DNA of 12,904 nt from Thermogutta sp. (GTDB lineage: Bacteria; Planctomycetota; Planctomycetia; Pirellulales; Thermoguttaceae), in NCBI GenBank assembly GCA_012798155.1, contig JAAZNR010000959.1:1-12904 (forward strand), in the 5' to 3' direction. Each line of letters starts with the position of its first letter. Position 1 is the first letter of the stretch. Under the pieces are notes generated by a model, which was not told the origin of the DNA, did not search any database, and was given only the letters and a program-made list of their open reading frames with translations. A program made the translations under genes and the position numbers. This document shows, one piece after another, positions 6,924 through 12,904 of this stretch.

Positions 6924-7031
6924 TTAGTTTTACTGCGCAGGATCGCCGAAACCGGCTTACCGATCTTACGCAGACTCACAAAGCTGCGTACGCCCGTTTG
7001 CCCAGCTCCTTATCCTGCGGAGTAAAATTAG
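6924..7031 (+). mobile_element. Family B inverted-repeat element, copy 2, with TTAG target duplications
   Basis: The element proper is 6928-7027 (100 bp). It begins TTTTACTGCGCA and ends with the complement of TTTTACTCCGCA, one mismatch in 12. Perfect TTAG flanks at 6924-6927 and 7028-7031 form a 4-bp target duplication. It is inverted relative to copy 1 at 337-435. The right TTAG supplies the stop codon of the hydrolase gene (complement of TTA at 7028-7030), just as copy 1 does for queC. It is non-coding. Confidence 0.85.
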
Positions 7032-7735
7032 GCATTCCGGCGGACAAATGGGTTGCTCGTCTTTTCGCGGCCCACAGTCGTGGCCGGTCCGTGTCCCGGC
7101 AAGAGCAGCGTCTCATCCGGGAGAGAATACAGTTTTGCGCGGATCCCCTGGGCTAGCAATTCGAAATCCCCGTCAGGGAAGTCGGTCCTGCCGACGCTGC
7201 CGGAGAAGATGACGTCGCCGACGAAAACCCGCCAGGGAGTCCCTGTTTTCAGGATGAAGACGACATGTCCTGATGAGTGCCCGGGGATTTCTCGGACTTG
7301 CAGCTCCAACCCCGCCACGCTCAGGGCTTCGCCGTCGGCGACCAGGATATCCGCCGCGGGGCTGACGATGGGAAATCCGAAGTCATGGGACAAATTCAGT
7401 TTGGGATCCGTTAGCTTCTCCGCCTCGTTTTTGCCCGCGATGATGGGGCAATCGGGCCAATGCGCCTTCACGGATGCTATCCCGGCGATGTGGTCCGCGT
7501 GGCCGTGCGTCACCAGCACGGCCTTGGGGGTCAGGTGATCGGATTGGAGGCGTTCGACCAATGTGGCGGTGTCGAAACCGGGATCCACCACGAGGCAATC
7601 ATCGCGGCCCGACAACGCCGCCACGTACGCGTTTTGTCCAAAAAGCTCCGAAACGACCGTCCAGATACGCACTCGTTCGCCGTCCACGCACGGGTTCCTT
7701 TTGATGAAATCGGGAAAATGGGGCCTGTGGCCCAT
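7028..7735 (-). CDS. Glyoxalase II-like metallo-beta-lactamase-fold hydrolase
   Basis: A single-domain metallo-beta-lactamase-fold enzyme of 235 residues, most like the short glyoxalase II/YcbL group that hydrolyses thioesters such as S-lactoylglutathione. Metal ligands visible: THGHADH at 76-82 (H77, H79, D81, H82), GHSSGH with H153, D174 in FVGDVIFSGSVGRTDFPDGD, and H215 in LLPGHGP. The end GREKTSNPF corresponds to the family's substrate-side basic NPF motif. The longer C-terminal domain of classical GloB is absent, so the substrate is uncertain. The ATG at 7735 has no clear Shine-Dalgarno; a GTG at 7672 (VRIWTVVSELFG) would match the usual N-terminus as well. The stop codon lies in the TTAG flank of a family B element. 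The next gene is divergent. Confidence 0.9.
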   Translation of the reverse strand: MGHRPHFPDFIKRNPCVDGERVRIWTVVSELFGQNAYVAALSGRDDCLVVDPGFDTATLVERLQSDHLTPKAVLVTHGHADHIAGIASVKAHWPDCPIIAGKNEAEKLTDPKLNLSHDFGFPIVSPAADILVADGEALSVAGLELQVREIPGHSSGHVVFILKTGTPWRVFVGDVIFSGSVGRTDFPDGDFELLAQGIRAKLYSLPDETLLLPGHGPATTVGREKTSNPFVRRNA

Positions 7736-8059
7736 GTGCGATGTTTATACAATGCTTAACCCCTAGCGAATCGCCAACGCTTGAAGCGGACATTTTAACG
7801 GATCGGGCCGTTCCACGCGATAAGAACCTAAAGACGGAGCGCGAGTCGGCAAAACCGAGGTCTTCGGGAATGACCTCGATGCTCGTGCCGATCCGGCGGT
7901 TCGGCAGCTCAAGAATACGGAACATCCGGTCTTTCTCGGAGCAGGCGCCGGACAGGCAATCATCGAGGGGAACCGCCCCTGAGGTCCCTCGTTGTTCGCG
8001 GGTCGTCTCGTCCGTTAGCGGTAAAAGAAGCCTTGACGACATTGATGGGAGTGGAGTCC
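7736..8059. other. Divergent intergenic region between the hydrolase and DUF1571 genes
   Basis: About 325 bp with overlapping frames on both strands, none convincing. The best minus-strand candidate begins MFRILELPNRRIGTSIEV near 7922 and overlaps the hydrolase start out of frame; it matches no family I know. The promoters of both flanking genes should lie here, but no clear -35/-10 or -24/-12 sequence was found. Confidence 0.35.
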
Positions 8060-8944
8060 ATGACGCGGCTTGGCTTGGGCCGTTCGGCCCTGATTCTGAC
8101 GGTCCTCGCTTGGGGGACTCTTGCCATACGGACTGCGGCGCAAGAGGGCGGCGGGCGACCTGCGACCGCGCCCTCCGGCGATCTGCGGATTGCCGATCGC
8201 GTCCCCGCGGATAACCAGATCGTCGAGCATCCGCTCATGCCGACGATTCGGTGGGCCTATACCGGCATTCAAGACATCGAAAAGATCCAAGATTATTCGG
8301 CCGTCATGGTGAAACGGGAAAGGATCGGCGACCGGCTGAACGATCCGGAATACATGTTCATCAAAGTCCGCCACAAGCCGTTCAGCGTGTACATGTATTT
8401 TCTGGAACCGGCCGCCCTGAAAGGGCAGGAAGTGATCTGGGTGGAAGGCCGAAACGACGGCAAGATGTGGGCGCACCCCGGCGGAATCCGCAACAAATTG
8501 ATCGGAACGGTGTCTCTCGATCCGACCGGTCCCATCGCCATGCAGGGGAACCGCTATCCCATCACGGAAATCGGCGTCCTGAACCTGGTTCGCCGCCTGA
8601 TCGAGGTCGGCGAGCAGGATGCGCAGTACGGCGAGTGCGAGGTGAAGTTCTTCGAGGGCGCCAAAATCAATGACCGCGTGTGCACTTGCATTCAGGTGGT
8701 GCATCCTGTGCCGCGACGCAACTTTCGGTTCCACTTGGCGCGAATCTATGTGGATAAGGAACTCAACATCCCCATCCGCTACGAGTCGTACGATTGGCCG
8801 CGCGAGCCGGGCGGAAAACCGCAGTTGATCGAAGAATACACCTATCTCAACGTGAAGGTGAATAACGGTTTTACGGATGAGGACTTCGACATCCGCAATT
8901 CGAATTACAATTTCCGGTCGAAAGACGCCGCCGAAAAGCAGTGA
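8060..8944 (+). CDS. Secreted DUF1571 family protein
   Basis: A DUF1571 protein of 294 residues, a family common in Planctomycetota and of unknown function. The N-terminus is a signal peptide: MTRLGLGRSALILTVLAWG with cleavage likely near TAAQE, so the mature protein is exported. The body includes DYSAVMVKRERIGDRLNDPE, YMFIKVRHKPFSVYMYFLEP, KGQEVIWVEGRNDGKMWAHPGG and YVDKELNIPIRYESYDWP, a strand-rich pattern resembling LolA-type lipoprotein-carrier folds (my inference). The start at 8060 is chosen because GGGAG lies 8 nt upstream and the signal peptide begins at once; TTG 8033 and ATG 8045 are in frame but add a non-signal stretch. A hairpin terminator follows. It appears to be transcribed alone. 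Confidence 0.9.
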   Translation: MTRLGLGRSALILTVLAWGTLAIRTAAQEGGGRPATAPSGDLRIADRVPADNQIVEHPLMPTIRWAYTGIQDIEKIQDYSAVMVKRERIGDRLNDPEYMFIKVRHKPFSVYMYFLEPAALKGQEVIWVEGRNDGKMWAHPGGIRNKLIGTVSLDPTGPIAMQGNRYPITEIGVLNLVRRLIEVGEQDAQYGECEVKFFEGAKINDRVCTCIQVVHPVPRRNFRFHLARIYVDKELNIPIRYESYDWPREPGGKPQLIEEYTYLNVKVNNGFTDEDFDIRNSNYNFRSKDAAEKQ

Positions 8945-8977
8945 GGTCCTGCGGCGGATCCCCGGCGAAGACGGTTG

Positions 8978-9011
8978 GGCGGCCCTCTGTCTCCGCATGG
9001 GGCCGCCTTTT
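8978..9011 (+). terminator. Rho-independent terminator of the DUF1571 gene
   Basis: GGCGGCC at 8978-8984 pairs with GGCCGCC at 9001-9007 (7 bp, all G/C), with a 16-base loop, followed by TTTT and a T-rich ATTCTT. It lies 34 bp after the stop codon. The loop is long, so strength is uncertain. Confidence 0.6.
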
Positions 9012-9043
9012 GCTATTCTTCAATGCCGCCTTTTGCTATTCTT
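9002..9043. repeat. 19-bp tandem duplication at a convergent gene end
   Basis: GCCGCCTTTTGCTATTCTT occurs at 9002-9020 and again at 9025-9043, period 23. The first copy is the right arm and T-tract of the DUF1571 terminator; the second overlaps the last codons of the minus-strand gene that ends at 9036. A local duplication has thus moved terminator sequence into the end of the neighbouring gene, fixing its stop codon. Confidence 0.8.
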
Positions 9044-9518
9044 TCGGGGTTTCGCTCAGTCGGCGGAAGACTTCGCGGAGGTATCGCCTGGCGGCGGCAT
9101 AAATGCCGGGCCGGCTGCTCTCGCGGGGGCCGGCCACGTTCAGCACCCTGATGCCGTGATCTCGCACCCACCGCGTGAGAGCGGCAACGTCGGGCGGACT
9201 GGCGATATTCACCACGGTGAGCGGCTTGCCGTGGCGCAAGGCCAACTTGACGGTCAGTTCGGTTCCGCCTTGAAGAGGCCCTTCCGATATGACAAGCGTC
9301 CCGTCGGAGTCGAGGACGTTTTTCTCGGTGCGAACCGCATAGTCTTCACTGTCCGTCTCTTGGAGCGGCAGGTCCGGTGGGATCACACCGTCCTCCGCGA
9401 GACGGCCCTTGGGGCACCAGCCGCCGATAGCGAGGCCGACCTCCCTGGCCGCGTGCAGGGCCGCGCGATCGACCCCCGTCTGTCCCCCTGACACGATCTT
9501 CACTTTCCCCCTCGGCAT
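9036..9518 (-). CDS. SLOG-fold nucleotide-binding protein (putative molybdenum carrier family)
   Basis: A small Rossmann-like protein of the SLOG superfamily, matching the putative molybdenum carrier family by motif. Residues 10-20 read SGGQTGVDRAA, the glycine-rich nucleotide/phosphate site; 32-44 read GGWCPKGRLAEDG; later come GTLVISEGPLQGGTELT and the ending LNVAGPRESSRPGIYAAA. The family name comes from a structural proposal; the ligand is not established, and related SLOG proteins bind nucleotides. With the ATG at 9518 it is 160 residues and starts a few residues before the first strand, as in relatives. A TTG at 9602 would add 28 residues and overlap the stop of the LysM gene by 4 nt (TTGA), which would couple translation. 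Neither start has a strong Shine-Dalgarno. The last codons are fixed by a tandem duplication. Confidence 0.88.
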   Translation of the reverse strand: MPRGKVKIVSGGQTGVDRAALHAAREVGLAIGGWCPKGRLAEDGVIPPDLPLQETDSEDYAVRTEKNVLDSDGTLVISEGPLQGGTELTVKLALRHGKPLTVVNIASPPDVAALTRWVRDHGIRVLNVAGPRESSRPGIYAAARRYLREVFRRLSETPKE

Positions 9519-9598
9519 GATGTCGCGGTTGATGTCTCCAGGACCGATGATCGACGCTTGCCGTCGCAGGCTTCGGGGGTGGGAATCGGCGATGGTTT

Positions 9599-11023
9599 TC
9601 AACGAAAAACCTGCGGCGAGGGGGCGGTCGCGGCGGATTCGGCGTGGGGCAGGATCAACGTAATGCCGGGCTGAAAGCCTTCCATTTGCTTTCCCAGCCG
9701 GACCCGATTCAAATCGTAGATTTCCACCCAGCGTGAGGCCCTGCCCAGCTCGCGCCGGGCAATATCGAATAGTGTCTCACCCTCTTGCACGGTGTAGGTC
9801 TTACCGCTCACCGCGGCCGCACCGGATGCATTCCCTGCGGCCAGCGGCGGGACCTGGGGAGCCGGGCTGCCGCCCCAGCTCGGGCTGCCGATCGACCGGG
9901 CCGGCTCGGCAACCGCCAAACCGGCGTTCGCGTTCGACGGCGATTCGCTTCCGCCCACCGCAGCCGAAGGCGCCGAGGGGACGCCGCCTTGCCCGAACGG
10001 CGGCGTCGCCGTCGCCATTCCCGCTTCGCCGAGCGGAGCTAAATCCTCACCGGTCGAAAGATCGGCTGGAGTTGCTTGGGGGGCTGAAAACGAGCCGCCC
10101 GAGATCGGCGCCCCGGCGGCGGTCGGCAGCTCTTGCGGCGCAGCGGCGTCGTCTCGCGTGATCGGCATTCCCCCGGCAAAAAAGTCGGGTGCGGTGCCGG
10201 CCGCGGTGGCCGACCGGATCGGGGCCGCGGGTGGGACATCGGATATTGCCGGCGGTGATGCCCCGCTGATCTCTCCGGGGGAAGTGCCGGCGGCATTCCA
10301 CGGACCGAACGGAATATCGCTCGGTGCCGTGTTCGACACATTGGGAGAGGAGGCTTGGCCCACCGCATCATCGCCCCGCGGGATGTCCGGCACGCCCTGC
10401 GAATTCGCGTTGAAACGGACATCCCCGCCCGAACCGACCTCCTGCGAGCCCCCGCCGATGGACGAACGATCATCGGTACCCGGATCGTTGGGCGGCTCCG
10501 GCAGCAGGGTCTGCCCGATGTCCACCTCCGCCCAGGGTGAACCGACGTCGGCCGAGGCCGCAGCGGATGGCACCTCGGCGGGCCAGGCGGGTGCAGACGT
10601 CGCAGGGGAAGGCTCGGCCGTCCGGTTCGAGTAATCCACGTTCCAAGGGGAGCTTCCGGTTTCCGAGGACGCCGCGGCCGGCTCCGGGGATGCGGCGGGG
10701 GACGACGCGGGATCGTTGGGATCGTTTGCTTGCTCGGCCGGTTCCGCTTGCTTCCGGGCGACGGCTGCCGCTTTCTCTACAGGCGACGGCCCCCCGTCGC
10801 TCGCCTTCATTTGCCAAATCCGGTAGATCACGACGCCGACCAGGACGACCAAGAGGAACCCCAGCGTTCCCAGCCCGATCTTGATCTCGGTGCTCATCCG
10901 ATGAGCCGGACCGGCGGCTTCCAAATCCTGTGCGAATTCGGGCGAGTCGGGAGAAATTCCCTCGTTGATCTCGTTTTTCGCGGGAGAGGCATCGCCGGAA
11001 GACTGGGAATTGCGTTTGGACAT
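9599..11023 (-). CDS. Membrane-anchored LysM domain protein with long low-complexity linker
   Basis: A 474-residue protein with three parts. A short polar N-terminal tail (1-47) is followed by one membrane span (about 48-67, GLGTLGFLLVVLVGVVIYRIW) flanked by Lys on the inner side, giving an N-in, C-out topology. Residues about 75-400 are a disordered linker rich in Ala, Pro, Ser and Gly with no cysteine. A C-terminal LysM domain spans 408-460 (YTVQEGETLFDIARRELG to GITLILPH), a fold that binds peptidoglycan or other N-acetylglucosamine polymers. It may tether the membrane to the cell wall across the periplasm. The ATG has AAGGA with 9 nt spacing. The downstream SLOG gene may overlap its stop. 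A similar LysM tail is used in many envelope proteins, so the precise role is unknown. Confidence 0.88.
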   Translation of the reverse strand: MSKRNSQSSGDASPAKNEINEGISPDSPEFAQDLEAAGPAHRMSTEIKIGLGTLGFLLVVLVGVVIYRIWQMKASDGGPSPVEKAAAVARKQAEPAEQANDPNDPASSPAASPEPAAASSETGSSPWNVDYSNRTAEPSPATSAPAWPAEVPSAAASADVGSPWAEVDIGQTLLPEPPNDPGTDDRSSIGGGSQEVGSGGDVRFNANSQGVPDIPRGDDAVGQASSPNVSNTAPSDIPFGPWNAAGTSPGEISGASPPAISDVPPAAPIRSATAAGTAPDFFAGGMPITRDDAAAPQELPTAAGAPISGGSFSAPQATPADLSTGEDLAPLGEAGMATATPPFGQGGVPSAPSAAVGGSESPSNANAGLAVAEPARSIGSPSWGGSPAPQVPPLAAGNASGAAAVSGKTYTVQEGETLFDIARRELGRASRWVEIYDLNRVRLGKQMEGFQPGITLILPHAESAATAPSPQVFR

Positions 11024-11073
11024 GGTTCCGCATCCTTGCGGATCAAATTGATCGAATCCGGCATGGGTCAGGG

Positions 11074-11186
11074 TTTTAACACGACAGCGCTAAGTTGCCT
11101 ACTTCCTGCGACCAGTGGAGCTGCTATCGCTGCTACCGCCCCAACTGATCGTGGTTCTCTCCGGACTCAGCGCCGTCGTGTTAAAA
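11074..11186. mobile_element. Family C inverted-repeat element (113 bp, single copy here)
   Basis: Terminal inverted repeats of 21 bp match at 19 positions: TTTTAACACGACAGCGCT plus AAG at 11074-11094, and the complement of TTTTAACACGACGGCGCT plus GAG at 11166-11186. The 71-bp interior has no open frame of note. No target duplication is evident in the flanks. It sits upstream of the LysM gene and downstream of the ureohydrolase gene, and as RNA would form a 21-bp stem that could end or stabilise the ureohydrolase transcript. It could be a MITE or simply a long-loop hairpin. Confidence 0.6.
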
Positions 11187-11330
11187 GACGGCGTAAATCG
11201 GATCGCCGTACCCTTGTTCAGCCTGGACGAATTCCTACGGTCCTTGTACCCAATCCACCCGTTCGACTCAAGAGGAATTAAGGTGTTACCGGCGAGGTCG
11301 CGAGGCCGCAATGGTCCCAGGCGGCTTTCG

Positions 11331-12242
11331 CTAGGCCGGCCCCAGCAGGAGGGCCGCAGCCGCATGATAGACCAGTTTGGCCGCCATGAAGTCCGGGGCG
11401 TGCAGCCCTGGGATGGGAGCCAATTCGACCACGTCCAGCACGGGCACGGCGGCGGCGTGTCGCGCGATCGTGTCCAGAATCGCCAGGAAATCGTGCCACA
11501 GCAGGCCGCCCGGCTCCGGTGTGCCGACGGACGGCATGATCGAAGGGTCGAATCCGTCGAGGTCGATCGTCCAGTAGACGTATTTGTCCTTCACGAAGCG
11601 TGCCAATTCCGCAAGGTATTCGCCGGCCGGCACGTCTTCGGCGAAAACCGTGGTCACGGGCGGTCCGCTTGCCAAAAACTCCGCCTCTTCCCGCGACAGA
11701 TTGCGGATGCCGATTTGGAAGAGCGGGGCATGCTCGACGATACGTCTGCCCGCACAGGCGTGACTGAAGGGCGATTCCTCATACTGGTCACGCAAATCGG
11801 CATGGGCGTCGATCTGAACGCCGACCCAAGGCTTGTCCCTCCAAAGATTCGATAGAGCACGGGCGATCCCGGCGGATAGGGAGTGCTCCCCTCCCAACAC
11901 GACCAACAAATCGGGCTGGGGTGTGCCCGTGAATACCTCCTCGATCGTTTCCCTCACCCGGTTCATCATCTCCTCCGGGGACTTGGAGGAAACGGCGAGA
12001 CTGGGAAGCGTCGCGATTCCCAGCTCGCCCGCCGGTTCGATTTTCCGTCGCCGATCGTACAGTTCGACTTGCAATGAGGCGGACAAAATGGCGTCGGGGC
12101 CGAATCGCGTGCCGGCACCGTAGGTCGTCGTCGCCTCATAAGGTATTGGTAGGATCCACACCTTGGATTTTTCGGGCGAACCGGCGTCTTTAGGCAAGCC
12201 GAGGAAATTGCGTGGAACACCGGAGAACTTTTTGGGGATCAT
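11331..12242 (-). CDS. speB: Ureohydrolase, agmatinase/arginase family
   Basis: A cytosolic binuclear-metal (usually manganese) hydrolase that removes urea from a guanidino compound; agmatinase would make putrescine from agmatine. In 303 residues all metal-binding motifs are visible: GGEHS with H120, DAHADLR with D145, H147 and D149, and DLDGFDP with D227 and D229. The adjoining SHACAGRR (H161) and VGTPEPGGL are characteristic of the agmatinase side of the family, and the N-terminal PYEATTTYGAGTRFGPDAI is also typical. The family includes guanidinobutyrase, guanidine hydrolase and formimidoylglutamase, so the substrate, and hence the symbol, is tentative. The ATG at 12242 has a weak AAGGTAAGGG upstream. 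No polyamine gene is adjacent; the LysM gene lies 307 bp downstream on the same strand, beyond the family C element. Confidence 0.92.
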   Translation of the reverse strand: MIPKKFSGVPRNFLGLPKDAGSPEKSKVWILPIPYEATTTYGAGTRFGPDAILSASLQVELYDRRRKIEPAGELGIATLPSLAVSSKSPEEMMNRVRETIEEVFTGTPQPDLLVVLGGEHSLSAGIARALSNLWRDKPWVGVQIDAHADLRDQYEESPFSHACAGRRIVEHAPLFQIGIRNLSREEAEFLASGPPVTTVFAEDVPAGEYLAELARFVKDKYVYWTIDLDGFDPSIMPSVGTPEPGGLLWHDFLAILDTIARHAAAVPVLDVVELAPIPGLHAPDFMAAKLVYHAAAALLLGPA

Positions 12243-12301
12243 GAACCGCCCTTACCTTGTCGTAACGTGGCCGTTTAGGCGTCTGCTCGGTCTGGCATTG
12301 C

Positions 12302-12393
12302 AACGCGGAGGCGCAGAGGCTGTTTTTGAAACGCAGAGGTCGCAGAGGGCGCGGAGGAGGAAACGGTGGCCGCAACTCTGCGTTCTCCGCGTT
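12302..12393. repeat. Degenerate inverted repeat of the CGCAGAG type
   Basis: AACGCGGAGGCGCAGAG at 12302-12318 faces CTCTGCGTTCTCCGCGTT at 12376-12393, its complement apart from a two-base difference. Between them the motif CGCAGAGG recurs (near 12332 and 12341) as does GCGGAGG (near 12350). It lies 60 bp upstream of the ureohydrolase start, in non-coding DNA. Similar purine-biased CGCAGAG repeats are dispersed in several bacterial genomes. Confidence 0.6.
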
Positions 12394-12529
12394 TCCACCC
12401 TTATCATTCCGCGTAGCCGTCCCTGGTCCGCTGGGAGCCGAAAAACGTAGCCCACCCATTCACTCCCGAAGGCGGCAGTCCCATCATCGCGGGTTTCTTC
12501 GCAAGCATTGACACAATCCCCGTGAACGG

Positions 12530-12766
12530 TTACGACGCAGCGAATGACCCGGCCGGCGCCGGCCGGGCGAACGCCGGCTGATAGCCCGTGAGCTCCCCCG
12601 GACAAATCAGTTCCCCCGGACAAGGAAGCCCCTTCATCATACGTGCCGCAAGAGGTTTCTTGCAGCGGGTGCAAGCCCGCACTGAAACGGTCTGCACGGG
12701 ACGTTCACGCCGTCGTGGCATTTTTTCGGTGAAGGAAACTGCGCCCCCTTCTGCGTCGTCAATCAA
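12530..12766 (-). CDS. Possible small cysteine-pair protein (doubtful)
   Basis: A 78-codon frame from a TTG at 12766; an ATG at 12721 gives 63 residues (MPRRRERPVQTVSVRAC...). It contains CTRCKKPL followed by CPGELICPGEL, two cysteine pairs that could bind zinc. Codon use in the middle looks fairly gene-like, but no good Shine-Dalgarno precedes either start. The second half is shaped by an 18-bp direct repeat (TCCCCCGGACAA at 12594-12605 and 12612-12623, plus strand) and by a perfect 20-bp palindrome, both of which argue for non-coding DNA. I do not recognise a family. If real, it would be a small zinc-ribbon-like protein divergent from nothing nearby, lying upstream of the ureohydrolase gene on the same strand. 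Confidence 0.25.
   Translation of the reverse strand: MIDDAEGGAVSFTEKMPRRRERPVQTVSVRACTRCKKPLAARMMKGLPCPGELICPGELTGYQPAFARPAPAGSFAAS
12548..12567. repeat. Perfect 20-bp GC palindrome
   Basis: CCCGGCCGGCGCCGGCCGGG is its own reverse complement over all 20 bases. It lies in sequence with little coding evidence. There is no T-tract on either side, so a terminator is not supported; it may be a hairpin or a protein-binding site. Confidence 0.7.
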
Positions 12767-12787
12767 GGTTGCCCGGCGACGGAAGTC

Positions 12788-12904
12788 TCAGCTTCCGACC
12801 ATGGCGGCCTCACCTTCCGACCAGGGCGGCCTCACCTTCCGACCAGGGCGGCCTTGCGGGCCGAAGACTTCCAGGCGGATCTCCTGCACGGGGTGGATGA
12901 CCGC
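12788..12904 (-). CDS. Possible C-terminus of a gene extending past the right edge
   Basis: On the minus strand a frame is open from the window edge (12904) for 38 codons to a TGA at 12788-12790. It starts AVIHPVQEIRLEVFGPQGRPG, which reads like real protein, and ends in a stretch generated by the 22-bp tandem repeat. No start codon is within view and no family can be named. It could be a chance frame. Confidence 0.3.
   Translation of the reverse strand, partial: AVIHPVQEIRLEVFGPQGRPGRKVRPPWSEGEAAMVGS
12803..12854. repeat. 22-bp tandem repeat, about 2.4 copies
   Basis: Units of 22 bp beginning GGCGGCCTCACC and ending TTCCGACCAG lie at 12803-12824 and 12825-12846, identical, followed by a partial third unit to 12854. 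A more diverged unit (TCAGCTTCCGACCAT) precedes at about 12788. There is no spacer between units. It overlaps the end of the possible minus-strand frame. Confidence 0.8.

Noticed and set aside
6019..6979. Several 60-190-codon frames across the dodecin region on both strands
   Set aside because: They run through the repeat elements; the same peptides recur only because the DNA is repeated (for example the shared FANCGDEFSSALEEGYGGGN-like tail).
7741..8214. A 157-codon plus-strand frame across the hydrolase-DUF1571 intergenic region
   Set aside because: It runs out of frame into the DUF1571 coding sequence and its composition (Arg/Ser-rich) is that of a chance frame.
8015..8998. A 327-codon minus-strand frame opposite the DUF1571 gene
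   Set aside because: The plus-strand frame has a signal peptide, a ribosome binding site and family motifs; the antisense frame has none.
10158..10634. A 158-codon plus-strand frame rich in Gly, Ala and Ser
   Set aside because: It is the mirror of the low-complexity linker of the LysM protein, whose termini are clearly coding on the other strand.
12788..12854. A short CRISPR-like array
   Set aside because: The units are head-to-tail with no spacers and no cas genes are present.

Overview
The window is GC-rich bacterial chromosome. Its gene content points to Planctomycetota: a secreted DUF1571 protein, an FHA-GAF histidine kinase, a sigma-54 with a long acidic linker, and a membrane-anchored LysM protein with a Pro/Ala/Ser-rich linker. 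The phylum is an inference from protein families; no rRNA or tRNA gene is present to test it.

Layout, left to right. (1) 1-1161, minus strand: queC followed by queD (cut by the window edge), two steps of 7-deazaguanine (queuosine precursor) synthesis. An inverted-repeat element lies between them. (2) 1618-5926, plus strand: recR (recombinational repair), rpoN (sigma-54), and an orphan FHA-GAF-histidine kinase. (3) 5927-7027: a repeat-rich stretch with one gene, dodecin (flavin storage), bracketed by two direct copies of a 166-bp element, followed at once by a 100-bp element of a second family. (4) 7028-7735, minus: a glyoxalase II-like metallo-beta-lactamase hydrolase. (5) 8060-8944, plus: the secreted DUF1571 protein with a hairpin terminator. 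(6) 9036-12242, minus: a ureohydrolase (agmatinase family), the LysM membrane protein, and a small nucleotide-binding SLOG/molybdenum-carrier-like protein whose longer start overlaps the LysM stop codon. (7) 12243-12904: mostly non-coding, with a degenerate inverted repeat, a palindrome, tandem repeats and two weak minus-strand ORFs.

The genes are mostly housekeeping and regulatory and do not form one pathway. The most unusual content is a set of short non-coding elements with terminal inverted repeats. Family A has two 166-bp copies, each flanked by a perfect 6-bp target duplication of the form TTNNAA. Family B has two copies of 99-100 bp, one flanked by a perfect TTAG duplication. Three of these four insertions sit exactly at the stop codon of a neighbouring gene (kinase, queC, hydrolase), with the TAA lying inside the duplicated target, so the proteins are unchanged and each message gains a 3' hairpin. 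A third inverted-repeat element (113 bp) lies between the ureohydrolase and LysM genes. No transposase for any of them is in the window. Repeat lengths, mismatch counts and alignments were made by hand from the sequence.
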